The notes: generated by a model not told the origin, from the letters alone. A DNA stretch of 64,000 bases from Armillaria gallica (GCA_037576215.1 JBANDB010000009.1:310001-374000), one strand, 5' to 3'; counted from the stretch's first letter, positions 22,909 through 35,933 are shown. Program-made: numbers and translations.

Positions 22909-24075
22909 ACAAGCTAAACTTCGCCGACCAAATAAACAACCAAACAAATAATTTGCCAAACAACCCATATAGGGAATAAGGCTTGTGAACGGGACTGGCT
23001 AGCGAGTCTAGGTCACCGGGGTAAGACGTTGACACACAATGATGCCGTGACGACGCGTCTGTGGCTGGTCGGAGCGGAGTTGAAGCGGAGGTGAAAAGAC
23101 TTCGACCCGGCGTTCCCCGTTGGACTGTGCCGTGTAATGCTACCCTACCCTACCCCGTCATACATTCTCTCAGGTTTCAACCCCGTCGGATGATCGGATT
23201 TCCATCTCCCTGCCGGAAAGTCGAACGCTCATACTGTCACAAGCCCCTGGAACTTAGAGGAAACTATAACTAGGGCATCCTTAGCACCATATGTAACGAT
23301 GGATCGGTCTTCCGCACTGACAACATAAGCATGCGACACTGCAAATGCGAGGTCCGTCACGATTATAGTGCAAGGGAATTCTCTAATCCGATGTCATTTC
23401 CAGATGTCAGGTAAGATCTCAAAGCTTCCCCCCGACGCCCGATGTTGCCTTAACGTGAATTATCCAATTCCACAGCACAAGATCTTCTGACACGGTCTGT
23501 ACTTCGTGGGTTCATGTATGTTGAAAGGCTGAGTGTCCAGCAAGGCCCAGGCAGACGGCAACCCAGGGAATCCTTGTTCGTTTGATAGATTTTGACGCTC
23601 GGCGGTGGTTGCCTTTTCAACAATTGCGCTGTATAGCTCCCGACGAACAACGTTGCGGTGATCTCTTACATGTTAATCAAGGATACTCAATTCAATGCGA
23701 GAAGGGTCTCTTCAAACTACCCGGGACTTGGATAGTTGCCACAGGCACCGTCCTTTAGACCGCTTAATGCTCTCGAACGCGGATCTCGGATATGATGGTC
23801 CCGACTTATCAGTGAGTCTCATCTGATGCGTCCCTCGAAGCCTAGCTAAGCGCCTCAATTACCGCAGGCATCACTTAGCTTGTTGGTGTCCTGGACCGTC
23901 TGACCTACTTGGCGTCACTCCATAACATTTGAAGGCAGCCGTATGTTACATCTCACGGTTTTCTGGCCGAACTCTCAAACGGACATGATGATAGGCATCT
24001 ATATTGCTAAGGGTCGCTCGTCCTAGTACTCTGATACACAGGGACTTGTTTGGTTCTCATACATCATATACCCCA
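22909..24075. other. Region with no supported gene
   Basis: Short open frames only. At about 23140 there is a small (CTACC)n run. The distal end is the promoter side of the membrane-protein gene. Confidence 0.35.
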
Positions 24076-24081
24076 TATAAA
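24076..24081 (+). promoter_or_regulatory. TATA box of the membrane-protein gene
   Basis: TATAAA lies 66-71 bp upstream of the start codon at 24147, a usual distance for basidiomycete genes. Confidence 0.5.
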
Positions 24082-24146
24082 GAGGTACCTATCCTGCTGA
24101 CGAAAATGCTCCAAGCACGCGTGCCGCCACTCTCAGTTCCCTCAAC

Positions 24147-25908
24147 ATGCGCCTAAACAGAAGAAAAGTAAAGGACCAGGAAGAAGAGACGATGGAACTG
24201 ATCACTCATTCGCGAATGAGAAACCGGTCATCATTATCCAAATCCGAGCTGGACTCCCCCTCTGCCGTTATGCCTACCCCTCCTCCGATGGCGAAGACCA
24301 TTCTATTTGGTGGCACACCCATGGGCATGGTCGGAATGTTATTAGGTGCAGGGGTCACGGCGGGCATACATCACTTCTTCCTCGCCTTTCTGCAAGGACG
24401 TGACGCCCAAGAGCAGTTCTGGATCAAGAACTCCTCGAACGCATTCAGTACGCTTGTGCAATGGCTCTGCACAGGCTCAGTTACCATATCCCTTACGCAG
24501 CTCGTGAGTTTATTTTCCCTCAAACGCAGGGACAATTGCGACGAACTTACAATGACGACAGATTTGGCTGTTCCTGTGCCGCAGACCCTTCACCGTCAAG
24601 CAACTAAACCACTTATTCGGATTACCGGATCCTATCGAGACTCTATGTCTCGTCTGGTCCTGGAAGATATTCCCTATCATCGTCGTGGCCATACTGGTGC
24701 AGGCTCTAACTCTCGTATCCATCCTCGCACCCAATGCCCTCGAGGTCGGCTCGGCGTCTCCAACGACCGATATCATCTCCGTACCAACCATATCATTCGC
24801 CAATGGAGATGGCTGGACAACGGGTTCAATGACTACCTGTACGTATACGGTGACCGTAGCCTGGGAACGAGTCCTTTCGCGCTCATTCCAATCGGACACG
24901 CTCATCGGGTGGAATGCGCCTGCAGGCTGTGGGAGCGCGTGTAACTATACCATCGAGTACGCCGCGCCGGCCCTACAGTGTTCAGATATCAGTCAGGACG
25001 ACATACTTGACGATGGAGACTCTTCAGGCCCCTCTAACCCTTCTGCAATCCTCCGGAGTCTGAACGGCACTACGGAGACTGCAGTGTACAATGCTACGTC
25101 CCAAACCGACGACAGCGGGTGGAATTTTACCATGGCATGGCGCACGTACAACAATCCGCATGAAGACATCGCGGTTGCCGGTGTTCAGTGCGGTCTTTAC
25201 AACGCAACACAACGGGCTGTAGTCTCCTTTGTCAACAACACAGCGATAATCTCTCCCAGGGTTATTTCCTATAGCGACCCTTTCTCTATCAGCGACCACA
25301 ATTCGGACTGTGCAGCCATCGAGAATGGTAGCACTCCAGCTGCAGGCCTCTCATCTCGCGCCAGCTACACTGTTATTATGGGCTGGCTCTGTGACCAGCT
25401 CGATGGACAGATAGCATTCACAAGCGTCGGGGACAAGCAATGGTTCTCCGAGACGAAAGTATTGACAAGTAATCTCTTCTCGATGAACGAAACCGCACGG
25501 ACGTTTAGTCCAAATCCCCCGGATATGAGGCGTGCGCTAGAGGAAACCTTGATCAATGCGACGATTGCGTTGATAAGTTCAGAGGGAGACACGGCGATGG
25601 TGAAGGCATCCGTAGCGCGGGACCAGCTGGTGTGGGTATACCACTCTCTCAGACTGCGGATACCTTACGCAGTTGCCTTGGTGTGTACGGCCGTGTGTGG
25701 TGTGGCCGGTTTGACGTGTATAGTTAAGAATAAGGAAGTCGGGGATCTGGGCTTCTCAGCTATCGCCAGGGCGACTAGGAATGATGATTTGGATGACGTT
25801 TTCGGAGCCGGGGCTGATGAGGATGCGAATGAAGACGCGGTTTTGCAGTATGGATTACAGAGGAAGAATGGGCGGGGTCGTTTCCGTGTGTTTGAACTAG
25901 CAAAGTAA
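24147..25908 (+). CDS. Membrane protein with a large glycosylatable ectodomain, function unknown
   Basis: Two exons, 24147-24503 and 24562-25908, with a 58-bp intron (GTGAGT...CGACAG) give 567 residues. The N-terminal 60 residues are hydrophilic and serine-rich. Hydrophobic stretches follow at about 60-85 (ILFGGTPMGMVGMLLGAGV), around 110-120, and at about 145-165 (IFPIIVVAILVQALTLVSIL). A region of about 300 residues comes next, with many N-x-S/T sites (NGT, NAT, NNT, NET) and scattered cysteines, compatible with an extracellular domain. A last transmembrane helix (AVALVCTAVCGVAGLTCIV) precedes an acidic cytosolic tail. This architecture is common in uncharacterised Agaricomycete surface proteins. 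I see no catalytic motif. Confidence 0.8.
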
Positions 25909-27020
25909 GGGCGATGTAAATGAGGGTAAGAAGTGCTTGTACAATTGTAATACCAATCAGCCGCTGGGGAAAAGACAAATCCAGTACGGTTCGCGAATAT
26001 GATCTCAGTTTTATGTTATATCTGTACCCAGTAAAATCTATAAATATCAAAAATGGAAACAAACAAAGTACGAGCCTTCGCCTGGTCAAAGGTACCACCG
26101 GAAAACGGCGGCTGAAAATGGTCTACGGTTTGCAAAGACGGCGTCCCGACCAACTATCGAAAGAGAGGAACATATCAAGGTTTCTCCCATGAAAAGCACC
26201 ACTTCATTTTCACTGAGCGTCTCAACCACATGTACAGACATGAAGCAATCAGGAATCTCACAGGAACCGAATGCGGAACTACCCGAGCCGAACTTCGTGT
26301 ACTTAACCCTAACCTCGCGCCCTAGGCTGACTTCGCCCTTGCTTCCATGCCAGCCCTCACTCCTTTGTCTTTTCACCGTCCGCTTTTTTAAGGTTAGAGA
26401 TTCGCGCCCTTAAGCGACGATTGTGCCTAAAACGAGAGGGGAAAGACTAATACTCCCGTCAAATTGACAATGGAGACTAGCGGTGTGTAAGTGATTGCTG
26501 ACAGAGGCGTCGAAATCGGTTTCCCAACGAATCATTTGACATCTAACAATACGCTGATAAGGTGGAAATACATTTTCTTGATAGTTTTTCCGGCCGTCCT
26601 ATTTGTAGACCCTGGCTGTTTAGCTGTTTTGCCTTAACCCATGTCCGAGGCTTGCCACGCGTCCCCTTGCCGAGATGATATGTCGCTTTCCGCATCTTGG
26701 CGCGCCTCTGCCACGGGTGCAACTCCTTCATCCTCTCAATTCCTATAGACCCGCATGTTGTATATCAGCCCTGGACAATGGGCTATTTCGTTCTTGGCGA
26801 GAGTTCCCGGTGCGACATCACTGCGAAAAATCCAAATACAAGCCATCGTACCGGCAACTCCACATCGTGTTCTTCAGTACTGTTCTTCGATCAACTCATG
26901 TCTTCCCAATGCCTGTTCTTGCAATAGGACCGGGCGACGGACCGGGATCAGATGATCATATTTAAATTGGATTTTTCACAGATGTATAAGCCAACTACTT
27001 CTTGACCGTCGACCACTACC
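25909..27020. other. Intergenic, upstream of AKR copy 1
   Basis: No gene supported. At about 26479-26515 the words GTGTGTAAGTGATTG and AGAGGCGTC recur at about 31374-31410 upstream of AKR copy 2, so part of the upstream DNA was duplicated with the gene. TATAAG at 26985-26990 is 31-36 bp before the AKR start. Confidence 0.5.
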
Positions 27021-28777
27021 ATGTCTTCTAGTATTCAATATGGTGAGTCACATCTCGCCCTATTCCTGCGCCATCACATCTGACTGCGTGCGAAGTGCGC
27101 CTCGGACAGTCTGGCTTGAAAGTGTCCAAGATCATCTTGGGATGCATGACCTACGGCAGTCCGGAATGGCAAAAGTGGGTCTTGGGTAAGGAGGAAGGGA
27201 TTGCGCATATCAAGGCTGCGTACGTAGTCTCTCCATCTAGAGATGCCTCGCTGATATGGCTTAGGTACGACGCTGGAATCAACGCTTTCGATACCGCGAA
27301 CGCGAGTCTGCCCTTTTCGCACCTTGATCAGGCTGACTGATAGTGCAGGTATACTCCAATGGGTTATCTGAAATTATTCTTGGAGAGGCTATTAAGAAAT
27401 ACGACCTTCCTCGCGATAAGATTGTCGTCTTGACTAAGGTATGGATGCTCAGTTCTACGCTATGATATGTCATTCATCGCTCTATACTTCAGGTGTACGG
27501 AGTCGTCGGCAAAGAACCCGCATTAAATCTCTTTGGAGACCCCAAATCCGACGCTCTAGGTTATGTGAACCAGCACGGGCTTAGCCGCAAGGTGTGATCG
27601 GTTCTTTTAGGAGTTAGTAAGGTTCTCACTTCGATACGTATCGCCTGGCAGCACATCTTCGAGTCTGTGAAGCATAGCCTGGAAAGACTACAACTCGACT
27701 ACATCGATGTCCTTCAGTGTACGTTCAAATACTGCTTTCTTGTTCGTTCATTCATGCGTCTGCAGGTCATAGATTTGACTATGACACTCCGATATCTGAG
27801 ACAGTAAGACATTCTTCATTTCTCACTCGTTAATATAAACTTAAACTCGTTTGATAGATGAAAGCCTTGCATGATGTCGTCCAGGCCGGTTATGTTCGTT
27901 ACATTGGAATGTCGTCATGCCATGCGTATCAATGTATGCTCCACTTCTATGATCTCATTATTTCGCTAACCCGCGCCCCAGTCCATGCCATGCAAAGTAA
28001 GGCCATCATAGAGTGATTGTTCGATTGACTGACCGATGCCATAATAAGACTATGCCATTCAAAACAATCTAACGCCCTTCATCTCAATGCAGAACCATTA
28101 CAGTCTCATCTACCGAGAGGAAGAAAGGGAAATGTTCCCCACTTTGAAGGTACGGACACCCAGTCCTGTTTGCATTGTCTACAGTCTCGACATATTCCAG
28201 ATGTTCGGTGTCGGGGCGATCCCATGGTCTCCTCTTGGCCGAGGGAAATTAACGAGGCCGCTCACCAAGCAAGGTGATACGATACGTGGAGAGACGGATA
28301 GGTTGAACCGTGTTTTTATATTTGCACATCTTTATTTACTCTTGGACCGCAGACTCCTCGTACGATACAGTGGAATCGAGTCCACCGAAGCCATAATTAA
28401 CAGGTATGGATAGCTCGTGCACGGAGAAACGCATAACTGATCGGTCCAATAGGGTCGAGGAGCTCGCAAAGAAGAAAGGACTGAGTATGGCTCAGTTGTC
28501 GATTGCGTGGATGTTCAGCAAGGAAGGTAGGATAGCATGATATTTTCGTGATACTCCGAGTCTGAATGTTATTCAGGCGTAACTGCGCCAATTGTTGGGA
28601 CGACGTCGCTTGATAATTTGAAGGAGTTGATTGGTAAGTTTCGCGTTTCATTATTGAAACAGATATCTGAGTAATAACCCGTTTCTTTTAGAGGCGACCA
28701 AGGTTGAACTTACGGCGGAGGACGTCAAGTTTTTGGAGGAGGAATATAAGCCATTGATGATTTCAGGCCATTCTTAG
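27021..28777 (+). CDS. Aldo/keto reductase, copy 1 of three
   Basis: NADPH-dependent carbonyl reductase fold (TIM barrel); the substrate cannot be told from sequence. Fifteen exons can be followed in frame: 27021-27042, 27096-27219, 27265-27301, 27349-27438, 27493-27591, 27652-27718, 27766-27803, 27858-27933, 27982-27996, 28049-28149, 28201-28301, 28353-28403, 28453-28526, 28577-28633 and 28692-28777 (345 residues). Family signatures: [14 protein letters not shown] near the start, FDTAN then VYSNG (catalytic Asp and Tyr), VVLTK (Lys), LQCHRFD (His), SMQNHY, PWSPLGRGKLTRP and the cofactor-binding IVGTTSLDNLKELIEA. It is closest in type to fungal versiconal hemiacetal acetate reductase-like AKRs. 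The third intron has a GC donor (GCGAGT at 27302). TATAAG lies 31-36 bp upstream. Confidence 0.9.
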
Positions 28778-31750
28778 CGGGGATAAAGTGGGGGCCATCG
28801 CAAGCGTGGAAAGTCTGAGTCCTCAGGTATTTTTGGGAATTCCTAGTACTTGAGAGCCTTTCAGATGTCGATTCAAACATTCACATTGCGCAACACTAGA
28901 AATATAGGGAATTAGCAAAGTTATCACCGACAAAGTTTCGTTTCCTTAGCTGGCTTCATTTCTCAATACATCAGTCAACAGCTGATCATCATCCTCCTTG
29001 TCCTTCTCGCCGGCTGTTTCATCCCTGTCGCCTATCAGATTGGGAACATGGTATTGTCTACTAGTGTTCAGATAGAGGCTATGGGGGTAAAACACGAATG
29101 GACCACTATTACACATGCAGACGGCAAAATGGAGGACGTTCTCGATGGCGCGAAGGTACTGCAAAGGTGCAGGTAATTCTCATCAGATGTGTCGCAGTGT
29201 TCTTCATCGTGGTGACAGTACTATGGCCTGAGGAGCACGTGCCGTACTTCAAGAGATCGTCTTCAAACTCTCCACTACCCCCCCCCCCCCCCCCCCCCGA
29301 ATGCTGTAGTAAATGTCGATGATGGCCACCGACGAGCAGGGCAAGGCTTAAACTCAGGTTGGTCAAATAATGTCGATAGCCAGTCGATAGAGATAGCGGT
29401 ACAAAAGAGTACAGTACGGCTAATAGCTCTAGTCCTATCTGTCATGCAAAAATTCAGTGATATCAATCTGAGGAACTGAATTGAAGTTCCAGCGCAGCCA
29501 CAAGCAGATGAACTATGAATATGAGCATCCAGGGTATCATGCCAACGATGTTGTTAGCCGCCAGAAGGGTGAAGAAACAAGATAGGTAATAGAAGGCAGA
29601 GGGGATCAACCATCTATCGTCTCTCAAAGATGTAGATGCCATTCAAACTCTAGATATCGCGCTCAGCACATAAGCCAACAGAAGAGGAAGATGAGCCCTC
29701 AATATGCTGACGTAGAAACGAAGGGCATGATGGGGACAGAGGAAGTCCCAGTCTTAGAACATTGGTATTATCTGGTTACTTACATATCGGCGTATCGGAA
29801 GGGAGACACGCCGCAATAAAGAGCAGGTCGCGACGCTGGCGTGACACGTCCACGATCTCGTCGTACAAGTCGATGCGCAACGACATGTTCGTTTCCGAGT
29901 GAATCTGGTTGGAGATTGCATGCTGATGTACCGCTGGGAAAATGAATACGAGATCTATATAATGGAATATCAGCCCTGAAGGCCGTCGATGGTAGCAGCA
30001 ACGTACCCTTCATGCCTGGAAGTTCCATCCAACCAAAAGATGGTTATCATGGGCTTATTTGCGACAGGTAGAAGAGCCTTGGGGCACGGTTTATCGCCGT
30101 AATCGCTCGTCAAAGGTATCAGCCTGCGACAGATTCAGTATTGGAAAAATGCTATCAGAATGTTGTACATACTCTGCGCGAAACCCAGCGAGAACGACAA
30201 CAGTGAATTCACGAGTAACAAGCGGAGATATTCAGATGCCGAGATCCATGATGATGGTGCAGAAGCAAGGCTCAAAGTCGAGTCAAACTGCGAGCGCGGC
30301 TTTGCTTTAAGTGTCTACGTACGCGGATGTTGCAGCCGTCTTTCCTCACCCTCTATAAGCATCTCGAGACTATCGGCAGATGTGCCCATAGCTCTGTCTC
30401 TGAAAGCATCCGTATACCTACCAGGAATGTCGTCGACCTCCAATGCGAGGTGGTATTGCTGTCGCAGCTGTGCAATGCCTCCGAATATTACCAATTACTT
30501 TGGCTGCTACATGGACAGCCCTAGGGTGTGGATTGCAATGGAGTAAGTATGCGGACGGAGGCAGCGTGCTGTCCCTGATGAAGGCATCACGAGGAAGCTA
30601 CTTGAGGGAGAAATTCGTGGTGGTCATCGTCCGCAGGGTGCTTATTGACTGGGATACTTTCACAGGGTTCTTATCATTCGCAGGGACTTCAATTTAGCTC
30701 ATCAGCGCGACGTGCAAAGTCATGATCTGTAATTTTGGTGTCTCGGCGCTGCGAGTAACGACATCGAGAAAACAGAACACAACGGGGACACTGCGTTTCA
30801 TGGCACCGAGGGTCGATGCATGCGAATCCGACGTACAAAAATCCCAGAGACCTTTTCCGCTCAATGAAAGTCTGTAAACTTGAATGAGATAAGACGACTT
30901 GGAAATATCACCGGATTTGAGTCGGACTTACCCTCCTCTGCCAATCTGTCATCCTCCCTCTACTAACCCTAACGTCTCTCTATGTCCCCATCCCATTGAC
31001 TATGCTTGCTCGTGGGACTAAGATCTGTTGTCTCAACGCAAAATAACAGTTCTCCCTGGTGCAAGGTCCATACTTCCAGGCAGAGGCAAGCCGAGGGTTG
31101 GGCGGCATGATTGCAGCTGTCAGTATATGAGGCCAAAAAAAGGAGAGATCTGGCGTTGATCAAGAGAGTCGATCTTTGCAGGAAATGAGGACCCCAGGAT
31201 TTGAACACGCAGGAGTGAGAAGAATGGATGTGATTTATAAGCCAGGAACGCCCATGAAACACCAAAAGGGGAGTCCTCGGGGAATCAAAATACACAGCCA
31301 TAATTAGAGCTCAGGTTGCAAAGACTGAATCCTGTATACACAAGACTCGGAACTCCAACAACGGAGATGAATGGTGTGTTAGTGATTGATGATAGAGGCG
31401 TCAAAAATGTTCTCTGATTCGGTCACAGGTCCTTTTCCCAATATCTAAAAATACTAGACAGGAAACTAGGTTCGGCCAGCATTGAGTTTGTTCCATGTTC
31501 AGGTAGCCCCAGGGAGGAAAATGTCGTAAAGCCATAGCTGGGGTAGGATTACACGTCGAAGACTGGCTTTGGTGACATGACTTGCTCAGCTTGGTGAGGG
31601 CACCGGTCTTCTTGTGTCGATGAGGCCACTTATGTGGCTGGCGGCGAATTATGCATAAGAGTTCAGTAACTCGTAGGCCGCTGATATTGAGATAAATTTT
31701 TCAGTCACTGTACTGAATTCTCGATAGCTCAACTCACTTGAGATCGTCGC
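28778..31750. other. Spacer between AKR copies 1 and 2 with no supported gene
   Basis: Short open frames on both strands without recognisable domains. It includes the poly-C run at 29278 and the short repeat at 31331-31352 shared with 8702. Confidence 0.35.
29278..29298 (+). repeat. Homopolymer run of 21 cytosines
   Basis: Twenty-one consecutive C residues. The minus strand could form a G-quadruplex. The length is likely unstable and may be an assembly estimate. Confidence 0.9.
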
Positions 31751-32149
31751 TCATGTATGGCCGCTCTTCAAGGGACATCTGAACTCTGTCCATGGCAAAG
31801 TGTTGACCGAGAGATCAGCCTCTCCCGCGAGCGTTGGCATTGCGACTACCACTTCCGATGTGATTGGGCAAAGAGAGAATTTGTTTGCTAGGATAACAGT
31901 GAGTGAGGAGAGTGAGCGACTCGTGAGTGAGGGAGTCCCAGGTGTCCTTGCCTCCTGGCTGATCATACGGTCGATTGAATGAAGCCGCTCTATAAAAAGC
32001 TGCAGCGCATGATAAGCATGCCAAACTGGTTCTGGCTGACTCACAAGGGTGGAAGACAGTAATGAATTCGTCGGCGTGGTACTGAACAAGGCTACGGGCT
32101 TGGGCGGAGCACGCAAATATACAGGCTGCAGTGTTGGATATGTTGCCAT
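31751..32149 (-). CDS. Hypothetical open reading frame, 132 codons
   Basis: Uninterrupted minus-strand frame starting MATYPTLQPVYLRAPPK, divergent from AKR copy 2 by about 300 bp. It is rich in Ser, Thr, Pro and Leu. No domain, signal peptide or splice continuity was recognised, and it may be spurious. Confidence 0.2.
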   Translation of the reverse strand: MATYPTLQPVYLRAPPKPVALFSTTPTNSLLSSTLVSQPEPVWHAYHALQLFIERLHSIDRMISQEARTPGTPSLTSRSLSSLTVILANKFSLCPITSEVVVAMPTLAGEADLSVNTLPWTEFRCPLKSGHT

Positions 32150-32449
32150 TGGCTTGAATTATTTGGTCGGAGAGGGTCTGAACTAGACAAATTCTAAGCA
32201 GAGTGATGCCAGCTGGACTGGCTCAGAACGAAGCATAGCGGCAGGGAATCCCCACTCCCCTCACTCAACGCGAGTGAGGGGAGGAATCTGAGCATCGGTG
32301 CTGTTGTTGGGCCGCGGGGGCACGTAACCGGGCCGTGACCTTCCCCGGGGTCCACAGCTAAAATGGCCAGTCACGTGGGGGTACCGAGCGTCACCCGGAG
32401 ACCTCAATAGCATTCATACAAACCAATACCCTGACCGTCGACCACCATC

Positions 32450-34208
32450 ATGACTTCGAGTATTCAATATGGTAAGCCACATCTCTGCTTGTTCTTCAAG
32501 GGCATCGCAGCTCACTTCGCTTGTAGTACGTCTCGGGCAGTCTGGCTTGAAGGTGTCCAAGATCATCTTGGGATGCTTGACCTACGGCAGTCCAGAATGG
32601 GAAAAGTGGGTTCTGGGGAAGGAGGACGGGATTACGCATATCAAGGCTGCGTAAGTTTTCTCTACATCTAGGGGTGTTTCGCTGAGATCGCTTAGATACA
32701 ACGCTGGAATCAACGCTTTCGATACCGCGAACGCGAGTCTGCTCTGTCCGCACCTAGACCAGACTGACCTATTGTGCAGGCATACTCCAACGGGTTATCC
32801 GAAATCATTCTTGGAGAGGCTATTAAGAAATACGACCTTCCTCGCGATAAGATTGTCGTCTTGACTAAGGTATGGATGCTCAGTTCTACGCTATGATATG
32901 TCATTCATCACTCTATACTTCAGGTGTACGGAGTCGTCGGCAAAGAACCCGAATTAAATCTCTTTGACGACCCCAAATCCGACGCTCTAGGTTATGTGAA
33001 CCAGCACGGGCTTAGCCGCAAGGTGCGATCGGTTCTTTTAGGAGTTAGTGAGGTTCTCACTTCGATACGTATCACCTGGCAGCACATCTTCGAGTCTGTT
33101 AAGCATAGCCTGGAAAGACTACAACTCGACTACATCGATGTCCTTCAGTGTACGTTCAAATACTGCTTTCTTGTTCGTTTATTCATGTGTCTGCAGGCCA
33201 TAGATTTGACTATGACACGCCGATATCTGAGACAGTAAGACATTCTTCATTTCTCACTCGTTAATATAAACTTAAACTCGTTTGATAGATGAAAGCCTTG
33301 CATGATGTCGTCCAGGCCGGTTATGTTCGTTACATTGGAATGTCGTCATGCCATGCGTATCAATGTATGCTCCACTTCTATGATCTCATTATTTCGCTAA
33401 CCCGCGCCCCAGTCCATGCCATGCAAAGTAAGGCCGTCATAAAGTGACTGTTCGGTTGACTGACCGATGCCATAATAAGACTATGCCATTCAAAACAACC
33501 TAACACCCTTCATCTCGATGCAGAACCACTACAATCTCGTCTACCGAGAGGAAGAAAGGGAAATGTTCCCCACCTTGAAGGTACGAACACCCAGTCCTGT
33601 TTGCATTGTCTACAGTCTCGACATATTCCAGATGTTCGGTGTCGGGGCGATCCCATGGTCTCCTCTTGGCCGAGGGAAATTAACGAGGCCGCTCACCAAG
33701 CAAGGTGATACGATACGTGGAGAGACGGATAGGTTGAATCGTGATTTTATATTCGCGCATCTTTATTTACTCTTGGACCGCAGACTCCTCGTACGATACA
33801 GTGGAATCGAGTCCACTGATGCCATAATTAACAGGTATGGATAGCTCGCGCACGAAGAAACGCACAAATGATTGGTCCAATAGGGTCGAGGAGCTCGCAA
33901 AGAAGAAAGGACTGAGTATGGCTCAGTTGTCGATCGCGTGGATGCTCAGCAAGGAAGGTAGGATAGCATGATATTTTCGTGATACTCAGAGTCTGAATGT
34001 TATTCAGGCGTCACTGCGCCAATTGTCGGGACGACGTCGCTTGATAATTTGAAGGAGTTGATTGGTAAGTTTCGCGTTTCATTATTGAAACAGATATCTG
34101 AGTAATAACCCGTTTCTTTTAGAGGCGACCAAGGTTGAACTTACGGCGGAGGACGTCAAGTTTTTGGAGGAGGAATATAAGCCATTGATGATTTCAGGCC
34201 ATTCTTAG
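32450..34208 (+). CDS. Aldo/keto reductase, copy 2 of three
   Basis: Same 15-exon structure as copy 1 and open throughout. It starts MTSSIQY, where copies 1 and 3 start MSSS. Catalytic features are kept: FDTAN, AYSNG (Tyr retained, preceding Val changed to Ala), VVLTK, CHRFD and the C-terminal GTTSLDNLKELIEA. The third intron again uses a GC donor (GCGAGT at 32733). From the middle of exon 4 to a few bases after the stop it is almost identical to copy 1 including introns, whereas exons 1-3 and introns 1-3 differ at roughly one base in ten. Similarity to the other promoters stops about 20 bp before the ATG and the TATAAG box is absent, so its expression may differ. Confidence 0.9.
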
Positions 34209-35933
34209 CGGGGATTAGGCAAAATGTATAACAAGTTGTAAACAGGCGCCTTGATCAATATCAGGAGAATAGTGGGCTTATTTTCTGGTTATGGCGCAAT
34301 GACTCTCATCGCTGAATACCACCAGGTAGCCTCGGATTCAATTCCTCGTGACCACGATTACATACGTTACGTTTGGTCCGAGTGGTTTGAAGTGGCGTTC
34401 CTTGCATTGAATTGAATGATGTTGATTAACCGGGAGGGTTAGGACTTGGAAACGCGAGGGAGAACCTGTTCCATGCGTAAATGGCCTAAGCTATAAGATA
34501 TTACCATTGCTGTATATAACAACAATGGCGTATCAGAATGCTCATTCCTACTTAAAGCACATTAGCCTCGCTCTCTTCGCCTGGTCGTTGCTTCAACGGT
34601 TCTGCGGGTCCCATGGTTGTTCTGTGACTGTATGGAACCAAACCGATGTCCGTACATTTACCTGGAAGTAAAAACTATCAAATAAGATGTTTCAAGTGAG
34701 TCATGCATCCACTTCTCAAGCTTGCGCATACATCTTTGACAACTTTAAATAGAGACGAGCTTAGTGAGACATTCACCTCTGCGATTTCAAATGAAATGAA
34801 GGAGCCGCAGAACCCCAATGCGGCCGCAGCTCATGTAAACGTCGAGTATCTACGTCGTAAAATTGAATGGTATCGAGAATAGAAATAGCTCGATAGTGTT
34901 CCAATCATATTACGTTAATTCAAGGGAGAATCATCCTCGCGTTCAAGAGGCTCTGATGTTTTCCTGGAATTGTGTGAGCAAGCAGTTCAACTGTGCAGAT
35001 CAGCACAAAGAAATTATACAGGTATAATAAGTGCGTTGCATGTTCCTCTTTACCGTCGGCCCATTGGATCAGAGTATTGATGGTGGGCGTCCGTGATTCA
35101 GCTGAATAGCAAGATGATCGCGCAAGTATATACTTAACCGAACTTCGGAACAAGGCATTTCGAAGTCGCTAGAAGCAAGCTAGAAGAAAACCTTCGTCTG
35201 TCTGCTTTTCGCCATAGACAAGCATATACATATATCGGTCGCTCACAGGACATATCTCGTAGTCTTCCCTTGTGAACAAGAATGACAGAAGGACAAAAGG
35301 AGGACGTTGCGGTAATAATGGCGAGGACAAGGTGAGGAAGAAAGAGAGATCGGATTACGTCAGATTTTGATCTTGCCCAACTTAGCACAGGCCAAATTTT
35401 GCCAATTCCCACCACCAACATCAATGCGTTCAAAACCTTTCAACCCAGTCGGGATTCCTCTTTAGCTTTCTTTCGGTTTCTCTCCCTTCATTCCGAACAC
35501 ACCTGCGTCGACCCTTGGGCAGGAGTTGGGCGCCACTGGCAGGCTGCAGCACTGTTAACAAAGACAGAGCGCTTCACGCAGAGGACTCGGAGAAGCCGAG
35601 CGTAGGATCTATACTGTCTTCTCATAATATATGATTGAGAACAGTGGCAAAGCGTGTTTCAGCGCTATCATCTGATTTATGTCTAAATTTCGTATGCAGA
35701 ACTTGAAGGTTCAAGGCGCAGCAGCTATCTCAGCTTCGAGCGGCACTACAGATTCATCACAGGCGCCAGTGATTGGTGTGCTATTCCTGAAAGTACAACG
35801 TAAACTTTCTTTTCCTGTCGCTAGAATGCACATTATCGCCCTGACAATGAACCTTGTTAGATCAGGCCTTCCCACTCTTTCTCGCAATGTGATTGGGCCG
35901 CTATCAGATGATAAATAGGCTTGATCATGGGTG
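34209..35933. other. Spacer between AKR copies 2 and 3 with no supported gene
   Basis: Only short frames, for example 35134-35433 on the minus strand, with no recognised motif. The last 40 bp before copy 3 match the copy 1 promoter. Confidence 0.35.
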
